Of a stretch of DNA of 64,000 nt, positions 41,613 through 48,941 are shown one piece after another. The notes beneath the pieces are model-generated. The model was not told the origin of the DNA and searched no databases. It was given only the letters and a program-made list of their open reading frames with translations. Within the stretch, counting starts at the first letter, position 1. The number at the start of each line of letters is the position of its first letter. This stretch comes from Segatella hominis. GTDB lineage: Bacteria > Bacteroidota > Bacteroidia > Bacteroidales > Bacteroidaceae. Location: NCBI RefSeq assembly GCF_019249725.2, contig NZ_CP137559.1, positions 2,191,501 through 2,255,500 on the forward strand. Direction: 5' to 3'. Position numbers and translations under genes: made by a program.

Positions 41613-43064
41613 TTATAAATTCAGTGTGAACTCAGCCTGTTCTTCGGCCTCTTCACGGTTCATGCCTTTTCTCATGAAGCTCTCGACGAGTTCTTGCCTG
41701 ATGGCGGTCAGCTCATCGGGAGTGTCCTCATAAGGCGGTGATATTTTCTTGCTTTCGCTCTTGGAAGCCTCGAAGCTAATGCTCTCGGCTGGTATGGTTT
41801 CCGCAAGCAACTTTAGGAGTTTTCTCAACTTGGAGGCTTTCGACTTGTCCAATTCGCCGAGCAATTCCTTCACATAGGGATAGTTCTCATTGATGGAGTA
41901 ATATTGCTTGCCATTCCGTTCGCTTACGCTGTTCCAAAGCGGTATGTACGCCTTGCCTTTCTTGGGTTGGAATTTCTGTTTTGTACCTCGGTAGCTGTAG
42001 GTCTCGTATGCCATTCGGCGTATCTTCTTGGCTATCTGCCCCAAGGTCTCACGCAAGTAGTCGGGCGGTGTGGCTTTGGACTTTTTGATGTCAATGTCCC
42101 AGTCGAAGTCGTAGTTGTTCGTCAAGTCCACGCAGATACGCCCCAAGTCGTAGTGGTGTTCTTGGAGCATGGCTGTGCCGTCGGGCTTTAACCCAAGCCA
42201 ACCTCCTGCTGTCAGCAATCGGTCTTCCCGATAGATGTAGAAACCTTGCATCTGCGTCCATCCTCTTCTGAAACCAGCTTCCTTGTATTCGGCATCGGTG
42301 AAGTAGTTGCGGTGTGGCATCACCCATCCCTTGATTACGACATTGCCACCATACAACGATGTAGGTGGCAACTCTTTCTTTAACGAACTGTTCATGTGTG
42401 GTAGGAAGGGATTCCAAGGCTCTACTGGCACGCCGCCGATGTGAATTTCCAAACGACCGTCTTCGATGAAACGATGGAATACTAAGGAGAGATGACGGCG
42501 AAGAATGCCTTTCTTGTTGTTGAAGTTTTTCTCGGCTTTTGCGTCTTTGTCGGAAATGATTCTGTCCAGTTTCTCCCAAACCACAAGTGTACCTGATGGT
42601 AATGTGGAAACTTTGTCGATATAGGCTTGTGGTGCATCTTTGAGCAGGCACCACTTGTTGTGCTTGATGATAAAGTCCAAGTCCCAGCACCTTGCGGAAA
42701 TCTTGCCTTCATGCTTCGTGATGACCGATAGTCGCTTGCACTGCGAGAAAGTGGCGGTCTTCAGTCCAAGCCCGAATCGTCCCAAGTCTTTTCTCTTTCT
42801 CTTTAGCGAGGGGGAGAAGCTGCCCAGTCGCATTGCCTCCACAAGTCGCACCTCGCTCATTCCCTCGCCGTTGTCGAGTATGTAAATCTTCGTGTCAGAG
42901 CCTTGGAATGGGCTGTCGATGTCTATGCGAGAAGCCTTGGCGGTGATGCTGTTGTCTATCAAGTCGGCAACGGCAGTTTCGAGCGTGTAGCCTATCGAGC
43001 GAAGGCTTTCCACCATCGCCCCAGGGTTGGGCTCCAAGTATTCCAAGTTTTCAATCTCTGCCAT
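41613..43064 (-). CDS. GHKL ATPase of MutL/MORC type
   Basis: The 483-residue protein has the Bergerat ATP-binding fold: N-box ETAVADLIDNSI (29-40), G1 DNGEGM (64-69), and G2 GRFGLGLKT (95-103). The layout is that of the MutL/MORC-like ATPases of restriction neighbourhoods rather than of histidine kinases. It probably clamps DNA and drives conformational changes for the nuclease and Z1 proteins. It is the first gene of the operon; a small hairpin (GCAAG/CTTGC, 43101-43116) lies upstream, and the PIN-toxin gene precedes it by 66 bp. Confidence 0.92.
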   Translation of the reverse strand: MAEIENLEYLEPNPGAMVESLRSIGYTLETAVADLIDNSITAKASRIDIDSPFQGSDTKIYILDNGEGMSEVRLVEAMRLGSFSPSLKRKRKDLGRFGLGLKTATFSQCKRLSVITKHEGKISARCWDLDFIIKHNKWCLLKDAPQAYIDKVSTLPSGTLVVWEKLDRIISDKDAKAEKNFNNKKGILRRHLSLVFHRFIEDGRLEIHIGGVPVEPWNPFLPHMNSSLKKELPPTSLYGGNVVIKGWVMPHRNYFTDAEYKEAGFRRGWTQMQGFYIYREDRLLTAGGWLGLKPDGTAMLQEHHYDLGRICVDLTNNYDFDWDIDIKKSKATPPDYLRETLGQIAKKIRRMAYETYSYRGTKQKFQPKKGKAYIPLWNSVSERNGKQYYSINENYPYVKELLGELDKSKASKLRKLLKLLAETIPAESISFEASKSESKKISPPYEDTPDELTAIRQELVESFMRKGMNREEAEEQAEFTLNL

Positions 43065-43130
43065 TTGTCTGAAGATTTATTCGTTATACATTTTCTTCTT
43101 GCAAGAATCGACTTGCGAGAGAGAGAGACT

Positions 43131-43550
43131 TTATCTATTCTCTATCAAATCCAAGCCTTGCTCCCTGTAGAATGGGAAGCGAGTATCGCTCGATACCAAA
43201 GGCAAGTGCTCGGTGATGGCTTGGCTGATGATAACGTGGTCTGATGGGTCTTTGTGTCCCATTGCCTCGTTTAGCTGTAGATGGGCGTAAGTCTTCATGT
43301 GCTCGGTCTTCAAGGGCAAGACCGTCAAGTTGTACTCGTCGACCAAGGACTGAATCATATCACTTGCCGTCTTCCAGCACTTGGAAGCCAAAACCTTGTT
43401 GTTGAACGCCACAATCATCTCACGCAATGTCTCTGCACTGATGCAGAGGATATTGTCGTAATCATCTATCAGTGCCTCGACATCGGGGCAAAGTCTGTCT
43501 GGCTCTGCTATCATGTTCATGACCACGCAGGTATCTATCAAATATCTCAT
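43131..43550 (-). CDS. PIN-domain (VapC-like) toxin
   Basis: The 139-residue protein has the PIN fold acidic residues: Asp6 in YLIDTCVV, Glu in SAETLREM, Asp in GHKDPSDHVII and the final SSDTRF. PIN toxins are RNases. The small gene upstream (43557) should be its antitoxin. It sits directly in front of the restriction operon in the same direction, so the addiction pair may help to keep the operon. Length and motif spacing are normal for the family. Confidence 0.87.
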   Translation of the reverse strand: MRYLIDTCVVMNMIAEPDRLCPDVEALIDDYDNILCISAETLREMIVAFNNKVLASKCWKTASDMIQSLVDEYNLTVLPLKTEHMKTYAHLQLNEAMGHKDPSDHVIISQAITEHLPLVSSDTRFPFYREQGLDLIENR

Positions 43551-43556
43551 CTTCTC

Positions 43557-43691
43557 TTAGTAGAACAAGCTTTTGTCATATACCGTTACGGTGCCTCTGT
43601 ATTTCTGCATGGCGAGCCATGTCTTGCTATGCTGCTTCTCGGAGGCATTGTATGTCTCCGTGGTTTGCTTTGTTCTTTCGTTTGTATCCAT
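43557..43691 (-). CDS. Small antitoxin partner of the PIN toxin
   Basis: The ATG at 43691 (MDTNERTKQTTETYNASEKQ) is preceded by a good promoter at 43730, which places the start there and gives a 44-residue polar protein. It lies 6 bp before the toxin gene in the same direction, which is the place of a VapB antitoxin. No DNA-binding domain is visible, so identification rests on position and size. Confidence 0.6.
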   Translation of the reverse strand: MDTNERTKQTTETYNASEKQHSKTWLAMQKYRGTVTVYDKSLFY

Positions 43692-43729
43692 AGTCTTCGT
43701 TGTTAAAACGTTTAGTCTATATTGGATGA

Positions 43730-43737
43730 CAAAGATA
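43730..43737 (-). promoter_or_regulatory. Promoter of the PIN toxin pair
   Basis: Minus-strand TATCTTTG with a TTTGG-type -33 element about 20 bp further up. It may also feed the restriction operon. Confidence 0.75.
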
Positions 43738-43817
43738 CGCTTTTCTTTCCGTATCTCCAAATATCTTGTTTTATTTTAACGTTTTATTAGTAATCGCCAA
43801 ATGTTTTCGGAGAAAAC

Positions 43818-44711
43818 TTACTTCCACAGCGGCTCTTCCTCCCAATGGGCAGGAAAGCCCATCAGTCGAGTGCTGACGGAAGGATGCTTTTCAAGCATAG
43901 CCTTGAAATCAGCTACAAAGGTATTCTTGGGATAGATGCTATTCAGCCAATAAGTAATACAACACAGTTGGGGATAGATGGTCTCTTGGCGAAAGGAGAA
44001 ATCGGAAATCCAATCTTGTGGCATTCTCCTTGGAGTCTGAGGCTTGACAGGGAATCGCCGGTTCCAAACTCTGGAGTGATGGGCGCAATAATTGCGCAAC
44101 GCCACCAATGTCTCCATCCAACTCTTCAGAAACTTATGGTGGTTCAGACCAAACTCACGAGCTACTTGGTGCTTGGCAGTGGCATCCCTGAAATTGCCGA
44201 ACAGCTTGGAAAGCGTGCCAAACGAGACAACCTCCAAAGTCTTCCATACAGGAGGTAGGTCTGGCTCTGCATATTTCAGGAAATGCTCTGTAATGAACTC
44301 TTCACGAGAACGCTTCACCTCGGTACGGATATGTTCCAAGTTAGAGTGGAAGAAGTCGGGATTGCCGGCAAGGCTTTCATCCATAAACCAAAATGCCCCA
44401 AAGGTCGGCGTGAAGTGCTTGATGATTTTCGTGCGGATGGCAACCTCAATGGTTTGGATGGCGGAAAACAACAAGGCTTTGAGTTCCTTGTCAAAGTAAT
44501 AATAATCCAAAATCTCGGAGAAATGACAATTCTCCTTGAACTGGTGTGTGGTATGGTCAGCTTCCATATATCGCCAATAATCAGCCAAGCGAAAATAGCT
44601 GATGACATCCAAGGCTTCTCTTGCCTGACTCTCATCTTCGACAATCAGTCCTCGTTGTCTGAGAATGCTGATTTGTTCCGCTGTAGTTATGGCTTGCTTT
44701 GTATATTTCAT
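43818..44711 (-). CDS. Abi_2 family (AbiD/AbiF-like) HEPN protein
   Basis: The start is the methionine of MKYTKQAITTAEQISILRQR, because the leader RNA and its terminator lie directly upstream; the frame open above is not coding. The 297-residue protein has the Abi_2 pattern (GLIVEDESQAREALDVISYF, RLADYWRYM) and two possible HEPN-type RNase motifs: R-x5-H in RTKIIKH and R-x4-H in LRNYCAH. Proteins of this group block phage growth by abortive infection. A purine-rich RBS (gaggg) lies at 44713-44717, after the leader's terminator. Confidence 0.85.
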   Translation of the reverse strand: MKYTKQAITTAEQISILRQRGLIVEDESQAREALDVISYFRLADYWRYMEADHTTHQFKENCHFSEILDYYYFDKELKALLFSAIQTIEVAIRTKIIKHFTPTFGAFWFMDESLAGNPDFFHSNLEHIRTEVKRSREEFITEHFLKYAEPDLPPVWKTLEVVSFGTLSKLFGNFRDATAKHQVAREFGLNHHKFLKSWMETLVALRNYCAHHSRVWNRRFPVKPQTPRRMPQDWISDFSFRQETIYPQLCCITYWLNSIYPKNTFVADFKAMLEKHPSVSTRLMGFPAHWEEEPLWK

Positions 44712-44722
44712 ACCCTCATAAA

Positions 44723-44774
44723 ATAAAAATGTCCCGCTGGGTACGCTGTTCTTATGGGAAGCGAGCGGGATTTG
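44723..44774 (-). ncRNA. Leader RNA of the Abi_2 gene
   Basis: Minus-strand promoter TATCTTTG (44781-44788) is followed by about 50 nt that fold into TCCCGCT...AGCGGGA (44764-44770 with 44732-44738, inner CGCT/AGCG) and end in TTTTTATTTT. Then come the RBS and the ATG at 44711. The unit is a complete small RNA with read-through into the toxin gene, as in RNA-antitoxin systems. Confidence 0.6.
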
Positions 44775-45022
44775 TCGATGCAAAGATACGATGTTTTTCT
44801 GTAACCTCCAAATTTTCTTGCAGAAATTTTCTGAAAATATCATATTTCGCCTATTTGTGGCAATATATTCTCTCGAAAATATTGGTAGCAATCATCATCC
44901 CAATATGGTTCTTTTAGATTCGGACAGACAACGGATTTCATGCAGCAACGGCATCATAAAACGAAAAAAGCCGAGCTAAATCATAGCCCATCCTCCATTA
45001 TACCGCTTTAAGTTACAAGCGT

Positions 45023-45199
45023 TCAAAATTCAATCTCGATTTCTTTGAGTTCGCCTTTACGTATTCTCTCGTGCATATCTTCAAGCACCATTTGCTTATG
45101 CGCCTTCAGCCTCTTCACCCATTCTGCCGCCTTGGGTGAATCACTCTTGATAATAATCGGGTCGTTGACACGAAATGACCCTGTATTTGATTTCTTCAT
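45023..45199 (-). CDS. Small protein, second gene of a two-gene unit
   Basis: A 58-codon frame starts with ATG at 45199, which overlaps the stop of the gene upstream (ATGA), and ends at 45023. The product (MKKSNTGSFRVNDPIIIKSD, then AAEWVKRLKAHKQMVLEDMH) is charged and helical. The overlap shows that it is translated together with the 117-residue protein upstream. The pair has the size and arrangement of a toxin-antitoxin unit, but I recognise neither family. Confidence 0.65.
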   Translation of the reverse strand: MKKSNTGSFRVNDPIIIKSDSPKAAEWVKRLKAHKQMVLEDMHERIRKGELKEIEIEF

Positions 45200-45549
45200 A
45201 TTCCTCTGTTTGTTGGTTCATACTCATTTCCAAACACCTCAGCCCACGACAGCACTCTCGGCTTCGGCGCAGGTCCATTGAGTTTCATGTACTTCACTTG
45301 TGCCAATCCCGAGCTAGGACGAGAACTTATCTTCCTTTCATATTCTGCAATCACATTTCCGTTTTCATCCTGCACTTGGCATTTCGTCTTACGAGCTTGC
45401 TTGTGCGCCTCGCCCACCTTGTAGGCTTGCACAGCTTCCTCCACCTCTTTCTCGAAGGCATCACGCTTGAGCGTGCCTATCTTACTGGTGTACTTATCTT
45501 GGAAGTCATCGAACGAAATCATTTTCATCTCTTCCATTATTTTTGTCAT
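45196..45549 (-). CDS. Unknown 117-residue protein, first gene of a two-gene unit
   Basis: The product starts MTKIMEEMKMISFDDFQDKY (an internal ATG could also serve), has a helical middle with Lys and Glu (VEEAVQAYKVGEAHKQARK) and ends with SWAEVFGNEYEPTNRGI. The gene ends inside the start codon of the 58-residue gene and begins 18 bp after the 277-residue gene, all in one direction, so three genes may share the leader promoter at 46495. Function unknown. Confidence 0.65.
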   Translation of the reverse strand: MTKIMEEMKMISFDDFQDKYTSKIGTLKRDAFEKEVEEAVQAYKVGEAHKQARKTKCQVQDENGNVIAEYERKISSRPSSGLAQVKYMKLNGPAPKPRVLSWAEVFGNEYEPTNRGI

Positions 45550-45567
45550 GTGCGTTTTGGAAAGTAT

Positions 45568-46401
45568 CTAAGTAAGAATAACTTCTCCATCCTTAACCTT
45601 GTCAATAGTGGCTTTTCTATGATAATCATTTTTTGTAAACTCATTTATCCAAATAAGCCTTCTTGTGCCATCACCATAAGGTTGCAATCTGAAATGCCCA
45701 CTTACCTTGAAAGACTCGTCATTGCATATTTCTGTATACCACTTGCTATCAAAACGGTAGTAGTCAAGTCCTGCCTCTACTATAGTCTGAGTTTTCTTGT
45801 TCTTTTTTACCTCTTTTCTTATTGTGGTTGACACTTTGCCTAATTGAACTTCTGCCCATTGTCTTAGACACAAATAGTCCAAGACCATATCTATATAATC
45901 TCTGATATTTAACTCAGTACAACCATCTATAAGTGGTAAAACCATACAGTCCAACTGATGCCCATTTCCCTTAATCTTATCCTTTGGTGAGACACAGATG
46001 TAGTATGTTGGTATAGACAAATATTTGTCGAGATTATCTTGAAACACCCACAATGTGAGACAGCCATTCTTTATGCTATACACGACATAACACCCTGACA
46101 TAAAATATGGACTGCGAACAATCCCATTCTCATTATCAAGCTCTTCGAGAATATCCATGTGAAACTGGGTAAACTTCATATAGGATTTATCCATTGTGTC
46201 AACAAAAGTTTTCGAGAATACCACCAAATTGCGACAGTTACCCCTTAGAACAGAGAGTTCTCTTATTGCGTTCTCTCTGTCTGAGTCGATACCACTACCA
46301 TGGTTATTACACCAATTAAGAATACTTTGCGGCAAACCTCTTTTGTCGAGATTAAACAAGTATCGAAACAATGTGATGTCATTTATGCTTTTGCTCTTCA
46401 T
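45568..46401 (-). CDS. Unknown protein behind an RNA leader
   Basis: The 277-residue protein (MKSKSINDITLFRYLFNLDK) has no motif that I can name. Its C-terminal part reads GLDYYRFDSKWYTEICNDES and GDGTRRLIWINEFTKNDYHR, a pattern seen in uncharacterised Bacteroidota phage and defence proteins. The gene is AT-rich compared with the restriction operon. It has a good RBS (gagga) and lies downstream of a terminated leader RNA of the same design as that of the Abi_2 gene. This context suggests a defence or toxin role, which is not proven. Confidence 0.65.
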   Translation of the reverse strand: MKSKSINDITLFRYLFNLDKRGLPQSILNWCNNHGSGIDSDRENAIRELSVLRGNCRNLVVFSKTFVDTMDKSYMKFTQFHMDILEELDNENGIVRSPYFMSGCYVVYSIKNGCLTLWVFQDNLDKYLSIPTYYICVSPKDKIKGNGHQLDCMVLPLIDGCTELNIRDYIDMVLDYLCLRQWAEVQLGKVSTTIRKEVKKNKKTQTIVEAGLDYYRFDSKWYTEICNDESFKVSGHFRLQPYGDGTRRLIWINEFTKNDYHRKATIDKVKDGEVILT

Positions 46402-46436
46402 ATTCCTCTGTTTGTTTTTTATTCATATTTCCATAA

Positions 46437-46490
46437 TATAAAAACAACCCGCACATTTGAGCATCAGGGAGAGGCTTGGCGGGTTCTAGT
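46437..46490 (-). ncRNA. Leader RNA of the unknown 277-residue gene
   Basis: Minus-strand promoter TATCTTTG (46495-46502) is followed by AACCCGC...GCGGGTT (46479-46485 with 46446-46452) and GTTTTTATATT. The loop length (36 nt between CCCGC and GCGGG inclusive) and the tail match the Abi_2 leader (37 nt). Confidence 0.55.
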
Positions 46491-46591
46491 ACTGCAAAGA
46501 TACTATATTATCTTTGAATTGCCAAATGTTATTGGAGAAAACTTATGAAATCTCTTGCATATTCGAGAAAAACTTCTTACCTTTGCAACCA

Positions 46592-46692
46592 AGAAAAGAA
46601 AGTGTTTGCAGGATGCCCCGATGCGCCTGCCAGCACTCTAAAAAAGATAACAGCGAGTTCCGATGGCATGCCTTTGCCGGAATTCGTTTTTT
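46592..46692 (+). ncRNA. Small RNA, plus strand, with own promoter and terminator
   Basis: Promoter TACCTTTG at 46578-46585. The RNA has a 12-pair hairpin (46601-46612 with 46626-46637, one mismatch) and a terminator hairpin CGAGTTCCG/CGGAATTCG (46654-46662/46678-46686) followed by six T. No frame here shows a recognisable protein. Confidence 0.5.
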
Positions 46693-46702
46693 ATGTCCAA
46701 TC

Positions 46703-46775
46703 AAAAACAACAAAGGACGCAAAGCATCTTGGCCTAACGTCCTTTGATTTCCTTCCGTCAAATGATGGATGAACT
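46703..46775 (-). ncRNA. Small RNA, minus strand, convergent with the plus-strand one
   Basis: Minus-strand promoter TAATTTTG at 46782-46789 fits TAnnTTTG. The terminator is AAAGGACG/CGTCCTTT (46738-46745/46712-46719) followed by GTTGTTTTT. The two small RNAs end 10 bp apart, tail to tail. Confidence 0.45.
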
Positions 46776-46867
46776 CTGCTGCAAAATTAAGTATTTTTTC
46801 GCTTACGGCAAAATATTCCAAATGTTTTTTGATGCGACACGAGTTATTTTAACAGTTTTATTAGCTT

Positions 46868-47137
46868 TCACACCGCAATGCCACTACGCATGACATCCTC
46901 GTAAAGAGGAGAAGGGTGGCTCTCGTCTATCACCACAGGCTCTATCGAAGTGTCCACGCCCAGGGTAGCAAGCCAAAGCGAGGATGTGGTGGCAAGCCAA
47001 TCTCCCTGAAGCTTCGGGATAACGACCGCCACGTCAATGTCACTGTCCTTGTGAGCCTCATTGCGACTGCAAGAACCATACAGGTACACCTTGGCATCGG
47101 AAAGCAACGGAAGTATTGCCTCCTTGTAGCTACGCAC
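46868..47137 (-). CDS. MNT-type nucleotidyltransferase antitoxin
   Basis: The conserved core VYLYGSCSRNEAHKDSDIDV has the GS...DxD arrangement of minimal nucleotidyltransferases (MntA). The best start is the GTG at 47137 (VRSYKEAILPLLSDA), giving 89 residues; the frame above only shadows the HEPN remnant. In HEPN/MNT pairs this enzyme AMPylates and silences the HEPN toxin. Here the partner gene upstream is broken, so it is now an orphan. The end (SPLYEDVMRSGIAV) is that of complete family members. Confidence 0.75.
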   Translation of the reverse strand: MRSYKEAILPLLSDAKVYLYGSCSRNEAHKDSDIDVAVVIPKLQGDWLATTSSLWLATLGVDTSIEPVVIDESHPSPLYEDVMRSGIAV

Positions 47138-47142
47138 TTTTA

Positions 47143-47384
47143 TCAAAGCAGACTCTCTATCCTTAATTTCAGTTCTTTGGTTTTGTCTATTAATACCCTG
47201 CAATATTCTGGCGTTAGTTTCTTGACCAGCTCGTCCTTGTAAGAAGGATACTTTGCCTCTATGTTCATTGGCATCAACACATAAAGCCGACGTACAGCCA
47301 CCGACCGCCGTTGTACATGACTTCCGCCGTGTCAACGTCGTAATCCGCCAACTCTTTCCAATATGTAACTTTGTCAACTCCCAT
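47143..47384 (-). pseudogene. HEPN toxin gene with internal deletion
   Basis: From the ATG at 47384 the frame gives MGVDKVTYWKELADYDVDTA and EVMYNGGRWLYVGFM, the N-terminus of HEPN (HepT-like) proteins. The family's C-terminal part (LMPMNIEAKYPSYKDELVKK, then DKTKELKLRIESLL) follows in another frame. About 50 middle residues, including the R-x4-6-H motif, are gone. The last codons overlap the region just before the MNT start, as in intact pairs. Promoter TATCTTTG at 47409-47416. Confidence 0.7.
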
Positions 47385-47485
47385 AGCGTTATTGCAATTT
47401 TTATTGGGCAAAGATAAGATTTTATTTGTAATCGCCAAATGTTTTCGAAAGAATATTCTGATAGTTGTCAAAAAAGACTGAAACT

Positions 47486-47520
47486 TGGTGACAGGTGACA
47501 GTGACAGTCCAAAATTCCGC
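47486..47520 (-). repeat. Hexamer-tailed element, copy 5 (inverted)
   Basis: Inverted relative to the other copies, with a changed head (GCGGAATTTTGGACT) and tail GTCACT, GTCACC, TGTCACC. Confidence 0.75.
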
Positions 47521-47651
47521 AACTCCCCTCTGAGTGGAAAAAGGGTGAAAGAGAAAGTTTATATTTATATATAAATATAAAAATTTAACATTAACAATTC
47601 TTTACTTTTCTCTTCGTCCTCCAAGGCGAAGGGTGCGCAGAAGGGAGGGGT

Positions 47652-47685
47652 GCGGAAAATCGGACTGTCACTGTCACCGTCACCA
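47652..47685 (+). repeat. Hexamer-tailed element, copy 6
   Basis: Identical over 34 bp to the copy inside the primase gene (25928). It is followed by GGTAAAAA repeats (47696-47727). Confidence 0.9.
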
Positions 47686-47695
47686 AAGTTTCAAA

Positions 47696-47727
47696 GGTAA
47701 AAAGGTAAAAAGTAAAAAGGTAAAAGG
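47696..47727 (+). repeat. GGTAAAAA octamer tract
   Basis: GGTAAAAA, GGTAAAAA, GTAAAAA, GGTAAAAG in a row. Inverse-oriented tracts lie at 28396-28427 and 28765-28785, where they encode the last residues of the DUF3127 and antirepressor proteins. The rest of 47521-47938 holds no gene that I can see. Confidence 0.75.
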
Positions 47728-47938
47728 AGCTTTCTTGCTTTATGAAGATGCCCTTACTTGGTAAAGATGCTCCTGCTTGATTCTTGCTTGATGAGAACTC
47801 TATGTTTCTTCCTCGACAAAACTATGTTTCTCTGCCCGAAAGTCGTGCCTCCCCTACCCTCAGCGACGCATTTCGGCGGAAGTGCTGAAAATCGTCCCTT
47901 ATCACATGTCGAAATTTGGTGGTGTCGGAAAATTGTTG

Positions 47939-47946
47939 TACCTTTG
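47939..47946 (+). promoter_or_regulatory. Promoter of the HU-type gene
   Basis: TACCTTTG with TTTGG at 47915-47919 as -33 element. The long leader behind it contains the palindrome GGGGAGGCCTCCCC (48015-48028). Confidence 0.75.
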
Positions 47947-48086
47947 CATCGTGATTCAGAGAAAGATGCATCGCTCTTATGGACACCATGCCGCTAAGGC
48001 TAAATTAACCACAAGGGGAGGCCTCCCCGATAAAGGAACACCCCACTAAGTAAACACTAAACATTAACCATTAAACACTTAAAATT

Positions 48087-48686
48087 ATGGCAACTAACAC
48101 TAAAGGAACTTTGAAGTACAGAAAGATTCAGCGCACCCCTCAGACTGGCGAGAACGCTGGCAAGAAGAAGTGGTACGCCACCGCAGTGACCGACCGGGAG
48201 ATGTCGTTCGAGGACTTTGTAAGTCACATCTCCGACCACGGCTCCCCTTACTCCCGTGGCTGCATCCACGGCGTGCTGATGGATGCCCTCGACCACCTTC
48301 AGGAACTGGTACTCGACGGCAAGAGCGTCCGACTTGGAGAGCTCGGTCTCTTCTCCATGGGCATGACCTCAAAGGCGGAAAATACCCGCAATGATGTGAC
48401 GGCACAGAGCATCCTGGGCGTACATCTCATCCTCAGAAACACCCGCTCCTGGAGCAACTCTGAGCTCAGCAAGAAATGCAAGTTGCAGGAGTATGGCACC
48501 TACGGCACTACCGAGGAGACCGACGGCGACCCTGATTCTCCATCTCAGGGCACAGGCAGTGATTCTCAGGGCACAGGCAGCACTACAGGTGGCGACTCTA
48601 AGGGCGATAACCCTTCAGGCGGTTCCCAGACTGGCACAGAAGGCTCTGATGGAGGCGGTTCTGATGGAGACTATGAACTTAAGTAG
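48087..48686 (+). CDS. HU-family DNA-binding protein with Gly/Ser-rich tail
   Basis: The 199-residue protein begins with a beta-rich lead (TLKYRKIQRTP, KWYATAVTDREMSFEDFVSH), continues with an HU/IHF-like core (SRGCIHGVLMDALDHLQELV, SVRLGELGLFSMGMTSK) and ends in a low-complexity acidic tail (DSQGTGSTTGGDSKGD). This is the Bacteroidota HU-like type found beside smalltalk and lysis genes. It should bind and bend DNA. It stands on the plus strand, opposite to the rest of the island, and is followed by the smalltalk gene. Confidence 0.87.
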   Translation: MATNTKGTLKYRKIQRTPQTGENAGKKKWYATAVTDREMSFEDFVSHISDHGSPYSRGCIHGVLMDALDHLQELVLDGKSVRLGELGLFSMGMTSKAENTRNDVTAQSILGVHLILRNTRSWSNSELSKKCKLQEYGTYGTTEETDGDPDSPSQGTGSDSQGTGSTTGGDSKGDNPSGGSQTGTEGSDGGGSDGDYELK

Positions 48687-48738
48687 CGCCTGAACTCTCT
48701 TAACCCTAAAATATTAACCCTTTAAAACTTTTACCACT

Positions 48739-48837
48739 ATGAAGAAAGAAACTTGGAAAACAATTCTGCAAATCGCGATCAGCGTACTCACTGCATTGGC
48801 CACCACGCTCGGTATCACGAGTTGCACGGCAATCTAA
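48739..48837 (+). CDS. Smalltalk protein
   Basis: The 32-residue product MKKETWKTILQIAISVLTAL with the end ATTLGITSCTAI matches the very short Bacteroidota family called smalltalk, which is nearly always encoded after an HU-type gene as here (52 bp gap). It is a single hydrophobic helix with a C-terminal lipobox-like TSC. Function unknown. The ATG lies behind ttaccact, without a clear RBS, which is usual for the family. Confidence 0.85.
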   Translation: MKKETWKTILQIAISVLTALATTLGITSCTAI

Positions 48838-48870
48838 CGTGAAAACGCAAAGGGATAGACAAAGAGAAAA

Positions 48871-48905
48871 AGCAGCAACCACACAGATGGTTTGCTGCTT
48901 TTTCT
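48871..48905 (+). terminator. Terminator after smalltalk
   Basis: AGCAGCAACC pairs with GGTTTGCTGCT (one bulge) and is followed by TTTTTCTTT. Confidence 0.8.
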
Positions 48906-48941
48906 TTCCTCCTTACAATAAATTCTTGTATCTCAACCTAC

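Noticed and set aside
46543..46821. 92-codon minus-strand frame between the two possible toxin loci
   Set aside because: It spans two small-RNA units with their own promoters and terminators; protein-coding signs are weak.
25289..48905. Complete prophage or conjugative element
   Set aside because: No integrase, capsid, terminase, relaxase or conjugation genes are seen; only replication-type and lysis-type relics and defence genes are present.
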